Of a stretch of 64,000 bases of DNA, positions 53,801 to 61,864 are shown one piece after another. This DNA comes from OCS116 sp051531935 (GTDB lineage: Bacteria > Pseudomonadota > Alphaproteobacteria > Rhizobiales > OSC116): the NCBI GenBank assembly GCA_051531935.1, contig JAOPTR010000007.1:372001-436000 (forward strand). Direction: 5' to 3'. The notes beneath the pieces are model-generated. The model saw nothing but the letters and a program-made list of their open reading frames with translations, was not told where the DNA came from and did not search any database. Numbering within the stretch: position 1 is the first letter of the stretch; each line of letters begins with the position of its first letter. A program made the position numbers and the translations under genes.

Positions 53801-54354
53801 AGGGTGTTGGCCTTGGTTTGTCTATTGTAGATCGGATTTCGACTATGATTGATGCCAAGCTTGAAATTGATTCAAAAGTCGACATTGGCTCGCGGTTTTC
53901 TTGTTATGTTGATAAGGGTATAAAACCTGCAACCGCCAAATCGGCCAATACGAAACCCATTATCTCGCGCAATAAGCTAGGCCCTATTAATGTTGTGTGC
54001 ATTGATAATGAGGTTGAAATTTTAAGGGCTTTAGAAACTCTGCTTGGAAATTGGGGTGTAAAAGGCATATATACCGAAACTTCAAAAGACGCTTTGCAAG
54101 AAATTGAGCAGAGCGGCATTATACCTGACGTTATCATTGCCGATTATCATTTAAATTTTGAAAATGGTGTATTTGCCATTGAAAAAATAAGATGGCAAAT
54201 TGACCACCCGATCAAGGCAATTTTGGCCACTGCAGACCGCTCGGAGCAAGTTATGAAAGTGTGCCAAGCCAAAGACATCACTCTGATGTATAAACCACTA
54301 AAACCAGCTATATTGCGCGCCATCTTAGCCCGTGTAGAAGTGGATGAAGACTAG
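50821..54354 (+). CDS. Solute-symporter-type hybrid sensor histidine kinase (CrbS-like)
   Basis: An 1177-residue fusion. Residues about 1-530 form a sodium:solute symporter (SSF) domain with about 13 membrane segments. Then come a PAS domain (about 655-760, NINQGICVLDEN), a coiled coil, a HisKA domain with His825 (AAASHDISQPM), a HATPase domain (NFISNAVKYTE, DTGHGVAP, GVGLGLSIV), and a receiver domain with phospho-acceptor Asp1108 (IIADYHL). The layout matches CrbS, which with the LuxR-type regulator CrbR switches acetate use in Vibrio and Pseudomonas. Here it sits between cobalamin genes, so a corrinoid-related signal is also possible. Confidence 0.9.
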   Translation: MIAEWIIFLFAAVFVIAISLVMSFANHNKNTPFMVLLRPVIYALASAVFLSVVFFYRLYDMLLADGYNSIAIVVGPLLLVAFGLKFLKRLAKITRIQHIKSLPDLLAARYGKKYSVSVVTTLILLFVALPFMGVQIWYLDYSTDIVIAFINENFVHDHADSKLSHQVIPILDSHKPLLFLMVIYAAYIAIKSTKHVGGTDGLLAALAVVMLSLFLVATFYFVDFTYIHFDGVFDVFGKFASANEHQGFIQREFSIVHFIILALMSAFLFIIAPWQFQLVFLENSNDQEFDVLRKVFLPLFSIFFGMILVISMAAIVLYEGEAFKFALLSAILADNSIIIGMLLYFISILVTLLLLIVEAIAVSTIIGNDLLLPILIRNFGQERFARIQTESFIISLKRSLVLFVLVIAYLFFTYFPQSHYNDSATYAASILMFQLAPALIGGVYWNSATARGMFAGLIAGILMWLVTMIIPILVEQNILGEDILTEGIAGIAWLRPTGLFGLEMEANTHAAFWAIGANILFFVLFSLGFKPDSEEITQNRLFTDVRGNIENPELQEWQKNTSLYDLQVMVGQYVGQDVAELRFKKYAEIENLPYELNEFAHVEYVKFARQELASAIGTSSARFVMALVMERKRSGTDRTSKLLDEASELIHFNRELLQSALDNINQGICVLDENLKLTNWNKAFLGVMNIPADMLEQGLRFEAILEYCARRGDFGEGEISSLISERILNYVVLKKTVRESIAETEQVVEVTSSAMPEGGCVITFDNVTLQVVATNELEIVNVHLEQRVEDRTDELTQLNVELERAKTEAEQANIDKTRFLAAASHDISQPMNAARLYSSALQEKEMSEDAAKIAMNLDLSLTSVEEILVALLDISRLDSGVYKAEMSHFGLNELFEQLYIEFKPLAEKKGLDLKYVPTQKYIYSDRRHLRRILQNFISNAVKYTEQGKVLFGCRSMGDQLRIDICDTGHGVAPFQIKTIFKEFKRLESGMRVAQGVGLGLSIVDRISTMIDAKLEIDSKVDIGSRFSCYVDKGIKPATAKSANTKPIISRNKLGPINVVCIDNEVEILRALETLLGNWGVKGIYTETSKDALQEIEQSGIIPDVIIADYHLNFENGVFAIEKIRWQIDHPIKAILATADRSEQVMKVCQAKDITLMYKPLKPAILRAILARVEVDED

Positions 54355-54377
54355 GGAAAAGAAGCTATCAATAGACA

Positions 54378-54418
54378 CAAAAATGCCCGTTACAATTATA
54401 TGAATAACGGGCATTTTA
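54378..54418. terminator. Bidirectional terminator between kinase and response regulator
   Basis: AAAATGCCCGTTA and TAACGGGCATTTT form a perfect 13-bp stem with a 12-nt loop. It ends both convergent transcripts. Confidence 0.92.
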
Positions 54419-54437
54419 AATTTGTATTTTGGTTTGT

Positions 54438-55088
54438 TTAAACTGCTAGATCAGCATTTTGTACAACACCTAAGCGGTTAGCAATGATAACAGCTTGTGT
54501 GCGGCTTTCAACATTTAGCTTTTGTAAGATAGCACTTACATGAGCTTTAATTGTAGCTTCTGATACGCTTAAACGATAAGCAATTTGTTTATTAAGAAGG
54601 CCTTCTGAAACCATCATCAATACGCGCATTTGTTGCGGAGTGAGTGAAGACATACGTTTGATCATATCTTCATCTTTATCCATAACATTCAAATCAATAT
54701 CTTCTGGAATCCAAACATCACCAATCATAATTGAATGAATGCCAAGTGACATAATGTCGAGGCTTGATGATTTGGGGATAAAGCCACTGGCGCCAAAATC
54801 TAACGCGCGGCGAATGGTTGTGGCATCTTCTGTTGCGCTACATATAGCAATAGGGATGTCAGGATGTTGAGAACGCAAATATAGCAGCCCAGAAAAACCT
54901 CTAACGCCTGGCATCGACAAATCTAATAAGATAAGGTCGATATTTGGCACAAAAGAAATCTGTTCGATCAGATGCTCGAGGCTAGACGCCTCGGTAATTG
55001 ATGCGGTTGGGTACAGCTTTGCGACTGTTTGGTGCAGTGCGCCGCGTGCGAGCGGGTGATCATCTGCAATTATAATTTTATAGCTCAT
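54438..55088 (-). CDS. NarL/LuxR-type response regulator (CrbR-like)
   Basis: A 216-residue cytoplasmic regulator. The receiver domain (residues 3-120) has acidic residues Asp9/Asp10 and the phosphorylation site Asp56 (LLDLSMPG). A GerE/LuxR helix-turn-helix (about 145-205, LTPQQMRVLMMVSEGLLNKQIAYRL and SEATIKAHVSAIL) binds DNA. It is convergent with the hybrid kinase, the obvious partner by distance and family, as in the CrbSR acetate-switch system. Its target promoters are unknown. Confidence 0.9.
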   Translation of the reverse strand: MSYKIIIADDHPLARGALHQTVAKLYPTASITEASSLEHLIEQISFVPNIDLILLDLSMPGVRGFSGLLYLRSQHPDIPIAICSATEDATTIRRALDFGASGFIPKSSSLDIMSLGIHSIMIGDVWIPEDIDLNVMDKDEDMIKRMSSLTPQQMRVLMMVSEGLLNKQIAYRLSVSEATIKAHVSAILQKLNVESRTQAVIIANRLGVVQNADLAV

Positions 55089-55401
55089 TCACTAAGTCCA
55101 TTAAAAATATTCAGGCTCTGTTCCCCCCTAAAGATCTAAACGAATCGTTGTAAATATTTATCCATTTTATACGACATTTAAGATATAACAAAAATAACTA
55201 TTATATATTAAAGCCGTAGGTACAATATAACAAGTTAAAACGGGAATGGAACCAAAATCGAAAAATTGGATTAATACTAAAGAATCGTATCCTTGAAATA
55301 TATAAGAAAATTTTGATAATAAGTTGAATATTAATATGAATAACTGATTAACCATGATGATTTATTGCTTAATATCTTAGTTTAAGCGTAAGAATATTGA
55401 T
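55089..55401. other. 313-bp AT-rich gap between the regulator and cobM
   Basis: No gene seen. It must hold the response-regulator promoter. A short dyad AACGA-A-TCGTT lies at 55139-55149 and a TTAACCAT motif near 55355. The right end is the untranslated tail of cobM, with no good terminator visible. Confidence 0.5.
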
Positions 55402-56154
55402 TTACTCCCTTAATATGTGGCTGAAATTTTTGTCATATAGTGCACTATCGCGATAATCTTTCGCTTTAAGGGCAGGACCTATGAGAATAAGTGCTGTGCG
55501 GGTTAGTTTGGCTTCGCGAACTTGTTTTTGAATGGTTTTTAGAGTGCCGAAAATATATTGCTCATCTGGCCAAGAGGCACGGTAGGCCACAACCACGGGG
55601 CAATCTTCGCCATAATGTGGGGTTAGCTCGCGCTCGACATGGCGTAAATTACGTACCGATAGGTGAATGGCCATGGTTGTACCTGCACGACCAAGGTTAC
55701 TGAGCTCTTCACCTTTGGGCATACTTGATGATTGCATGGCCGTGCGGGTGAGAATGATGGACTGGGCAATTTCGGGTATAGTAAGCTCGGCACCAATAGC
55801 GGCCGCGGCTGCTGCAAAGGCCGGCACGCCAGGCGTAATGCTATAGTCTATGCCAAATTCATCCAACCTGCGCATTTGCTCGGCAGTGGCGCCATAAATG
55901 GAAGGGTCGCCACTATGCACTCGGGCCACATCTAGCCCTTTATCATGGGCAATTTTTATTTGTTCAATAATCTCATCTAAATTCATCGGCGCAGTGTCCA
56001 TCACCAAAGCATCCTTGGGAGCTTCAGAGACAATTTCCTCTGGCACAAGGGAACCAGCATAGAGGCACACTTGGCATTTTTGGATGAGTTTTAAGCCACG
56101 AATGGTGATGAGGTCGGCAGCGCCTGGGCCTGCGCCAATAAAATAAACTGTCAT
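55402..56154 (-). CDS. cobM: Precorrin-4 C11-methyltransferase
   Basis: A 250-residue SAM-dependent methyltransferase of the tetrapyrrole methylase fold, adding the C11 methyl to precorrin-4. FIGAGPGAADLITIRG at the start, VARVHSGDPSIYGATAEQM (about residues 76-94) and TPGVPAFAAAAAAIG identify the CobM/CbiF branch, as does the C-terminal ALILIGPAL. It starts directly after the cbiG-cobJ stop with no gap. It is the last gene of the - strand cobalamin operon. Confidence 0.93.
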   Translation of the reverse strand: MTVYFIGAGPGAADLITIRGLKLIQKCQVCLYAGSLVPEEIVSEAPKDALVMDTAPMNLDEIIEQIKIAHDKGLDVARVHSGDPSIYGATAEQMRRLDEFGIDYSITPGVPAFAAAAAAIGAELTIPEIAQSIILTRTAMQSSSMPKGEELSNLGRAGTTMAIHLSVRNLRHVERELTPHYGEDCPVVVAYRASWPDEQYIFGTLKTIQKQVREAKLTRTALILIGPALKAKDYRDSALYDKNFSHILRE

Positions 56155-57954
56155 TTATAAAATCTCCCTTTTTTTACTGTAACCGCGGGGGGTGTAGACA
56201 TAATCTTGACCATTGCCACGCTTGAATTTTTGACTATTTGAAGAACCGACCATGACTAGTGTGAGCATGTCGACATCATCTATCTTTAAATCTTGCAAAT
56301 CTACATACCGAATATGCTCGGTTGGCCTGCCAATGTTTGAGGCCAAGATAACCGGGCAATCGGCAGGGCGATGCTGTAGCAGCACCTCTTTTGCATAAGC
56401 CAATTGTGTACGGCGTTTTTTGGAAACAGGATTGTAGAAACTAATCACAAAATCGGCCTCGGCAGCGGCGTGGATGCGTTTTTCGATGGCGCTCCAAGGG
56501 GTGAGGAGATCGGACAGGCTGATGGTGCAAAAATCATGCCCTAACGGTGCGCCAACGCGTGCGGCAGCGCCTTGCAAGGCTGATATACCCGGTGCCATTT
56601 GCACGGCAACGCGTTTTGCGGCATCACTAATCCCACCTTTATCTTGTGCTAGGTCTAACAATTCGTAAACCAAGGCGGCCATGGCATAAATGCCTGCGTC
56701 GCCCGAGCAAATGAGTGCCACTTGCTTGCCTTGTGCAGCGAGCTCCAAGGCATGTCGAACGCGCAATTCTTCTTCGCCTAGGGCAAATTGGTGGTGGATT
56801 TTGCTGTTGCCCATATCGCCCAATAGGTCGATATATAGGCCATATCCAACCCAATCTTGTGCGGCTTCTAACATGGCGGTGGCTTCGGGCACGCGCCAAC
56901 TATCTTGCCCAGGACCCATGCCGACAATGAATAACTGACCTTGTGGCAGGCCTTTAGATTGTGTGATGGGCTGAACAGATTGAGCGATGGCGCATGTGCC
57001 ATTGAGGCTTTTAACTTTAGGACAAATGAGTTGGCTATCATCACCTGTGGCGGCCAATGCTGCGCCTTCGGATACGCCATGGCAGCCGACCTCTTTAAAG
57101 ACATATTCGGATGGGTTGACGAGACGCGGGGCTTGGGCTTCTAGCTGTTGTGCCGTAAAAAATTTAGCTTCTACTTTAAAATATTTTGCCACATCATGTA
57201 TGCCTGTTTCGTCTGATTTAACATCTATTGAGGCAATATGGGCGATGGCGAGCGGGTTTATGTTGCGGGCGGAAAGTTCGGCCTCGATGAGGCTGATAAG
57301 CTCGCCTGCATCTGCCCCGCGCGCGCAGCCGACCCCTATAACAATATTTTGTGGGCAATAGGTGAGTTGGTTTTCGGAACTATTTAGAAGCTTGTTGCTG
57401 ATGTTGATCTGCAATGTGGCATTTATTGAATGTGGCAATTGGCTATTGGCTAGCCATTGGTTCGTTTTGGGGAAGTTGACTTCTTGTTGATCTAACAATT
57501 GTGCCATAAAGTTTTTGTAATTATTTTTATTGGCGAGCAAAAAGCCTTGGGGTGGGTTATCGAGCGCAATGTTAAAGTTTTTATCGCCCGCGGTTGTGAT
57601 GATGGCTTTTGCTTTTAAGAGCTTTGCACATTGTTCGGCAATATTGACGGCACTGCCAAGTTGTGATGCTTGGCTATGACCACCAATGAGTGGGATAATA
57701 TTTTGCCCTAGATCATCAATGGCAATGACTGGTGGCTCATCATGTTTATTTTGCAATTTAGGCGCAACGGCACGGATGAGAATGGCTGCGCTGCAGATGC
57801 CAATAATGACATATTTTTGCGCAAACAGACTTGCAATTTTATCAGTGATTTTGGCGTCTGATTTTGTATATATTTCGCCGCCGAAATGAGCCTGTAATTT
57901 TTGCGCGATAGCGCGGCCATTAGAGGTGAGGGCAATGAAGGCAATTTTGGACAT
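56155..57954 (-). CDS. cobJ: CbiG-CobJ fusion: cobalt-precorrin-5A hydrolase-like plus precorrin-3B C17-methyltransferase
   Basis: A 599-residue fusion. Residues about 1-330 are CbiG-like, with IGICSAAILIRAVAPKLQNK, PLIGGHSQASQLG and the C-terminal CobE-type IGVGCARGADAGELI. Residues about 335-599 form a tetrapyrrole methylase of the CobJ kind (LFIVGMGPGQDSWRVPEA, VALICSGDAGIYAMAALVYE, APGISALQGAAARVGAPL, FYNPVSKKRR). The methylase contracts the ring by methylation at C17. The CbiG half normally opens the delta-lactone in the oxygen-independent route. The two functions are adjacent in the pathway. The cobI stop is 3 bp upstream. Confidence 0.92.
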   Translation of the reverse strand: MSKIAFIALTSNGRAIAQKLQAHFGGEIYTKSDAKITDKIASLFAQKYVIIGICSAAILIRAVAPKLQNKHDEPPVIAIDDLGQNIIPLIGGHSQASQLGSAVNIAEQCAKLLKAKAIITTAGDKNFNIALDNPPQGFLLANKNNYKNFMAQLLDQQEVNFPKTNQWLANSQLPHSINATLQINISNKLLNSSENQLTYCPQNIVIGVGCARGADAGELISLIEAELSARNINPLAIAHIASIDVKSDETGIHDVAKYFKVEAKFFTAQQLEAQAPRLVNPSEYVFKEVGCHGVSEGAALAATGDDSQLICPKVKSLNGTCAIAQSVQPITQSKGLPQGQLFIVGMGPGQDSWRVPEATAMLEAAQDWVGYGLYIDLLGDMGNSKIHHQFALGEEELRVRHALELAAQGKQVALICSGDAGIYAMAALVYELLDLAQDKGGISDAAKRVAVQMAPGISALQGAAARVGAPLGHDFCTISLSDLLTPWSAIEKRIHAAAEADFVISFYNPVSKKRRTQLAYAKEVLLQHRPADCPVILASNIGRPTEHIRYVDLQDLKIDDVDMLTLVMVGSSNSQKFKRGNGQDYVYTPRGYSKKREIL

Positions 57955-57957
57955 AAT

Positions 57958-58647
57958 TTATCTTTTATTTATAATAATCATTGAGAAATAAGGGGTTTTA
58001 TCGGCTTTGGTCTTGACCATTGGGGTGATTTTTTGATCTGATTGGCTGACAAATTCGACAAGATTTGATTTTTTAAGCAGATTCAATTTGTCTAGAATTT
58101 GGCGCAATTTACCAAAATGCCGACCAACTTTGTAAATAGCGACATTATTACCTGTGCGGATTTTATCGATTAGGATGGCTTCATCTAATGTGGCAGGGAT
58201 GATTTGCAAATCTTCATTTTGGATGAGCATTGGCACTTTAAGTGCGGCACTTGCCGCCACAAATGCGGGTAGCGCGGGAACAATTTCGGTGTTGTGATTG
58301 TCAGCTAAACGTTCGAAAACATAGGCAAAACTGCCATAGAAAAATGCATCACCTTCGCACAGATAAACCACATTTTTGCCAGCTTCTAAATGTTGAGCGA
58401 TAAATTGAGCAACTTCATCATAGGCTTTATTGGCTGCTGCGCGATCTAGGTTCATCTCGACATAATAGCCATGGGCGATGGTTGATTTTGGAATGTGTGA
58501 TTTGGCAATTTGTTGAGCGATGCTCACGCCTTGCTTATTTGAAGCATATACGATGACATCGGCAGATTTAATAAGCCGCACGGCTTTTAGGGTGAGTAAT
58601 TCGGGATCGCCTGGGCCGACACCGATACCATATAATATGCCTGACAT
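57958..58647 (-). CDS. cobI: Precorrin-2 C20-methyltransferase
   Basis: A 229-residue SAM-dependent methyltransferase forming precorrin-3A from precorrin-2. The start GIGVGPGDPELLTLKAVRLI is the CobI/CbiL N-terminal signature. VVYLCEGDAFFYGSFAYVFE (about residues 90-110) and the SAM-binding region IVPALPAFVAASAAL follow. The start overlaps the cobL stop by one base (TAATG) and the cobJ fusion follows 3 bp later. Its order in the operon follows the pathway. Confidence 0.92.
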   Translation of the reverse strand: MSGILYGIGVGPGDPELLTLKAVRLIKSADVIVYASNKQGVSIAQQIAKSHIPKSTIAHGYYVEMNLDRAAANKAYDEVAQFIAQHLEAGKNVVYLCEGDAFFYGSFAYVFERLADNHNTEIVPALPAFVAASAALKVPMLIQNEDLQIIPATLDEAILIDKIRTGNNVAIYKVGRHFGKLRQILDKLNLLKKSNLVEFVSQSDQKITPMVKTKADKTPYFSMIIINKR

Positions 58648-59918
58648 TATGATGGTTCCTCTGTTTTTGATTTGATGAGTGATAACTGAGTGACGGTGAT
58701 ATTGGGCTTAAATGTATGCAGCTTACCAATATTGACTTGGTTGGCGGTGCTGATTTGCACCACAGAAAGTTGGCGAAGTTGTGGGAAATTATTTACAAAT
58801 TTTTGTTGAATTTTTGCCAAACATGCCATGCCCTCAAGGCTAATAACATTGATGACCAATCGCCCACCTATGTTGAGCTTTTCATATGCGGTTTCGAAAA
58901 GCGTGAATGTGAGGCCACCACCGATGAATATGGCATCTGGGTTAGGCAGTTTATTGATAAAATGACCGGTTTCGCCTTGATGGATTTTGATATTTGGCAC
59001 ACCAAGATTATCGGCATTGATTTGGATATTGGCAGCCCGTTGCGGTTTTTGTTCGACCGCATGGCAGGTTGAGCCTTGTGCGAGGCGCATATATTCGATG
59101 CCAATGGAGCCTGCACCTGCGCCTAAATCCCACATGATGCTATTGTTTATGGGTAATAATTTATTGAGGGTGGCTGCGCGGATGTCGGCTTTGGTGAGCT
59201 GGCCATCATGCACAAAATGTGTATCATCTAACCCTGCAATATTAGGGATGATGGGGGCATAATCATCTGCCATACACTCGATGGCAATGGTGTTGAAATC
59301 GGCTGCTGCGCCAATCTGCCAACCATTGGCTGTGCTTTGGAGAATACGTTCTTGTTCACCGCCCATATGTTCCAAAATAGTGAGTTGGCTTTTGCCAAAC
59401 CCGCGGTCGACCAATAGATCGGCAATATCATCTATTGTTTGGCCAGTTGAGGTGAGAGCGATAATTTTGGCGTTATGTTGTATGGCTTTGTGCAACAAGC
59501 TGAGTGAACGGCCGTGAACGCTCACACAATTAACTGCGCGCAAGCCCCAACCAAGCCTTGCGGCTGCGAGTGAGAAAGCCGAAGGGCTTGGGATGATGTG
59601 CAATTCATCTATCGAAATACGTTTGGCCATTGTAGCGCCAATGCCAAAATGCATGGGGTCACCAGTGGCTAAAATGACTATACTTTGCCCTGCCAAACCG
59701 CCATCGCGCCATGATAATATTTTTTGAATGCCTTTATGAAGTGGGCTGCCCCAAACATGAATTTCGGCAGTGAGTGTCGGCATGTTTTGCAGATGACGCT
59801 CGGCAGCCAGTAGAATGTCGGCATTTTGGCAAATTTCTTGGTTTGCAGGAGACAGGCCGTTAAAGCCATCGTCGCCAATGCCGATTATAGTGAGCCATTT
59901 ACGGAGGGTATGAGCCAT
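58647..59918 (-). CDS. cobL: Precorrin-6Y C5,15-methyltransferase (decarboxylating)
   Basis: A 423-residue bifunctional enzyme. The CbiE half (residues about 5-215, TIIGIGDDGFNGLS, ILATGDPMHFGIGATMAKRI) methylates C5. The CbiT half (about 230-420) has the SAM pocket MWDLGAGAGSIGIEYMRLA and methylates C15 with decarboxylation of the C12 acetate. Fusion of the two halves is the normal CobL form in the oxygen-dependent route. One-base overlaps (TAATG) link it to cobH upstream and cobI downstream. Confidence 0.93.
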   Translation of the reverse strand: MAHTLRKWLTIIGIGDDGFNGLSPANQEICQNADILLAAERHLQNMPTLTAEIHVWGSPLHKGIQKILSWRDGGLAGQSIVILATGDPMHFGIGATMAKRISIDELHIIPSPSAFSLAAARLGWGLRAVNCVSVHGRSLSLLHKAIQHNAKIIALTSTGQTIDDIADLLVDRGFGKSQLTILEHMGGEQERILQSTANGWQIGAAADFNTIAIECMADDYAPIIPNIAGLDDTHFVHDGQLTKADIRAATLNKLLPINNSIMWDLGAGAGSIGIEYMRLAQGSTCHAVEQKPQRAANIQINADNLGVPNIKIHQGETGHFINKLPNPDAIFIGGGLTFTLFETAYEKLNIGGRLVINVISLEGMACLAKIQQKFVNNFPQLRQLSVVQISTANQVNIGKLHTFKPNITVTQLSLIKSKTEEPS

Positions 59919-60562
59919 TAACCTAAGCCTCCTGCCACGGCATTTAGCACTGCACTTGCCATGGCCGAGCCGCCTCTGCGGCCGCGAAGGGCAATGTAAT
60001 CTATACCTAAATTAGCATCTATGAGCGCTTGTTTGCTCTCGACAGCGCCGACAAAACCAACGGGCAAGCCGATGATGGCTGCGGGTTTTGCACTTGTTTC
60101 GGCCATTGTTTCAGCGAGTGTTTCGAGCAGGCGGAACAATACGGTTGGCGCATTGCCAATGACAATGACTGCGCCCTCTAAATGGGGTTGCCAGAGTTTA
60201 ACAGCGGCCGCGCTGCGGGTGGTTTGTTGAGCTGCAGCGATTGATGTCGTTTCATCATCATTTAACGTGCATATGAGTTGGTTATTGGCGGGCAATAAGC
60301 GTTTGATGATGCCCGATTTGACCATTTCGCAATCGCACAAAATTGGTGCACCATTGATGAGGGCAGTGCGCGCGGATTTTACAAATCCTGCTGAATGGGT
60401 GATGTCATCGACAATATCGACCATGCCACATGAATGGATGAGGCGGGTGACGATCATGTGCATATCATCTGGGAAACGTGAAAAATCGACCTCGGAACGC
60501 AATGTTTCGAAGCTTTTGGCATAGATGGCTTTGGGATCCTTTATATAGTCATGTTGGGTCAT
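59918..60562 (-). CDS. cobH: Precorrin-8X methylmutase
   Basis: A 214-residue cytoplasmic enzyme that moves the C11 methyl to C12 to give hydrogenobyrinic acid. The catalytic His43 is in VTRLIHSCGMVDI, as in CobH/CbiC. GLPVGFVGAVESKQAL and LRGRRGGSAMASAVLNA are characteristic. It starts by overlapping the cbiX stop by 4 bp (ATGA) and its stop overlaps the cobL start by one base. Confidence 0.94.
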   Translation of the reverse strand: MTQHDYIKDPKAIYAKSFETLRSEVDFSRFPDDMHMIVTRLIHSCGMVDIVDDITHSAGFVKSARTALINGAPILCDCEMVKSGIIKRLLPANNQLICTLNDDETTSIAAAQQTTRSAAAVKLWQPHLEGAVIVIGNAPTVLFRLLETLAETMAETSAKPAAIIGLPVGFVGAVESKQALIDANLGIDYIALRGRRGGSAMASAVLNAVAGGLG

Positions 60563-61647
60563 GCGATGTCATCATCCAATGTATTGGGGCCATGTGGGTG
60601 ATCGGCATGAGGATAGGGGTGGTGATGGTGGTCTGCATGGTCATGATCATGATCGTGACTATGAGTATGTGTGTGTGAATGATCGTGTGAATGCGGTGCG
60701 GCATCATTAATGCCTTCGACATGGTGATGATGGCTTTCTTGCGGTAGGCCGATTTGATCTTCGAAGCCTAGCACTTGCTCGCGATATTTGCACAAGCCGC
60801 AATTCATTGCATTTTCGCCATCCAAAATTTCTAAAACACGATTAAGGAAAGTCTCGATGACTAGCGGATGGTCATTTAGATAGGGGGCTTTGATGAATTC
60901 AATATCTGGATATTGCGCTGCCACTTTGTCGTGATATGCGTATATACGATCGACCAGAATGCCGGTGAATAGAAAATATGGAAATGTGATTATGCGTTTG
61001 TAGCCAAGTTTTACAGCGTGTTCGAGCGCAGGTTGGACGAGCGGGAAAGTGACACCGCTATAGCCAACTTCGCCCCAGCCTAGGCCGAGGCCTTCCCACA
61101 ATAAACGCATGACTTTTTGTACATTTGAATTTGCATCAGGATCGGACGCGCCACGGCCAATGACCATAAGCAATGTATCATCATTTGAAATGTGATCGCC
61201 CGCTGATTGGATGGCTTGATTAACGCGGTCTGACGCGGCACGGATCATTTTTGTATCAATGGAAAGATCGCGGCCATAATCAATTTTAAGATTGTTTTGT
61301 TTGGCATAGGTATTGAGTACGGAGGGGATGTCATTTTTTGCATGGCCTGCTGCAAATAACATGCCTGGGATGGCAAGAACGCGTTCGACGCCTTGATCTT
61401 GCAGGTTTTTAAGGCCAGTTTTGATGATGGGGGTGGCGAATTCTAGATAGCCATAATCGACAGGTACATTGGGTAAATGTGCTGCAATGGCTTTTGACAA
61501 TTTTGAAAATTCGGCAACAGCGCCAAGGTCGCGACTGCCGTGGCCACAAATCATAATGCCCGTTTTTTTGGGTTCGGCCAAAATGCGTTTTTGCAGCGCA
61601 TCTAAGAAAGTCTGTGGAATTTTATAATCAAGATCAATTGTTGGCAT
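60559..61647 (-). CDS. cbiX: CbiX-type sirohydrochlorin cobaltochelatase with His-rich tail
   Basis: A 362-residue two-domain class II chelatase. The N-terminal half has MICGHGSRDLGAVAEF and the second half VGYSGVTFPLVQPALEHA...ITFPYFLFTGILVDRI, the CbiX repeat. A short Cys motif (MNCGLCKYR, near residue 283) is where long CbiX binds an iron-sulfur centre. The last 60 residues are His/Asp-rich, likely storing metal. Long CbiX normally inserts Co2+ early, into sirohydrochlorin. This is unexpected beside CobN, which inserts it late. It heads the cobH-cobL-cobI-cobJ-cobM unit. Confidence 0.9.
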   Translation of the reverse strand: MPTIDLDYKIPQTFLDALQKRILAEPKKTGIMICGHGSRDLGAVAEFSKLSKAIAAHLPNVPVDYGYLEFATPIIKTGLKNLQDQGVERVLAIPGMLFAAGHAKNDIPSVLNTYAKQNNLKIDYGRDLSIDTKMIRAASDRVNQAIQSAGDHISNDDTLLMVIGRGASDPDANSNVQKVMRLLWEGLGLGWGEVGYSGVTFPLVQPALEHAVKLGYKRIITFPYFLFTGILVDRIYAYHDKVAAQYPDIEFIKAPYLNDHPLVIETFLNRVLEILDGENAMNCGLCKYREQVLGFEDQIGLPQESHHHHVEGINDAAPHSHDHSHTHTHSHDHDHDHADHHHHPYPHADHPHGPNTLDDDIA

Positions 61648-61663
61648 GTGGGGCGCACTTTAT

Positions 61664-61780
61664 ATGGTTTTGGCGCGCGAAAATGACTGCAAACAGTGTT
61701 TGAACCAGCTAATGCATAAGCCCCCGATTTGGGTCGGCCGCAGCAAAATTAATTTCAGTCGTTTCAAGACGACGCCGTGA
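61664..61780 (+). CDS. Candidate 38-residue small protein, function unknown
   Basis: An open frame of 38 codons divergent to cbiX, with ATG at 61664 and TGA at 61778-61780. GGGGC lies upstream, a fair Shine-Dalgarno. The peptide has a Cys-x-x-Cys pair (DCKQCLNQ) and a basic C-terminal half (WVGRSKINFSRFKTTP). The stretch is clearly more GC-rich than the surrounding AT-rich DNA. It may instead be a structured leader on the other strand: a GTCGT/ACGAC hairpin lies at 61759-61774. I do not recognise it. Confidence 0.25.
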   Translation: MVLARENDCKQCLNQLMHKPPIWVGRSKINFSRFKTTP

Positions 61781-61864
61781 ATTTTTCTCAACACTAAAGC
61801 TTTATTTCCTGCTGTCAATTAAATGAATTTGATATAGGCTCAAATAAAAAAATAAGGCTTAAAA

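Noticed and set aside
61680..61735. A tRNA-like T-arm (GGTTCAAAC on the - strand)
   Set aside because: No matching acceptor, D-arm or anticodon stem could be folded around it.
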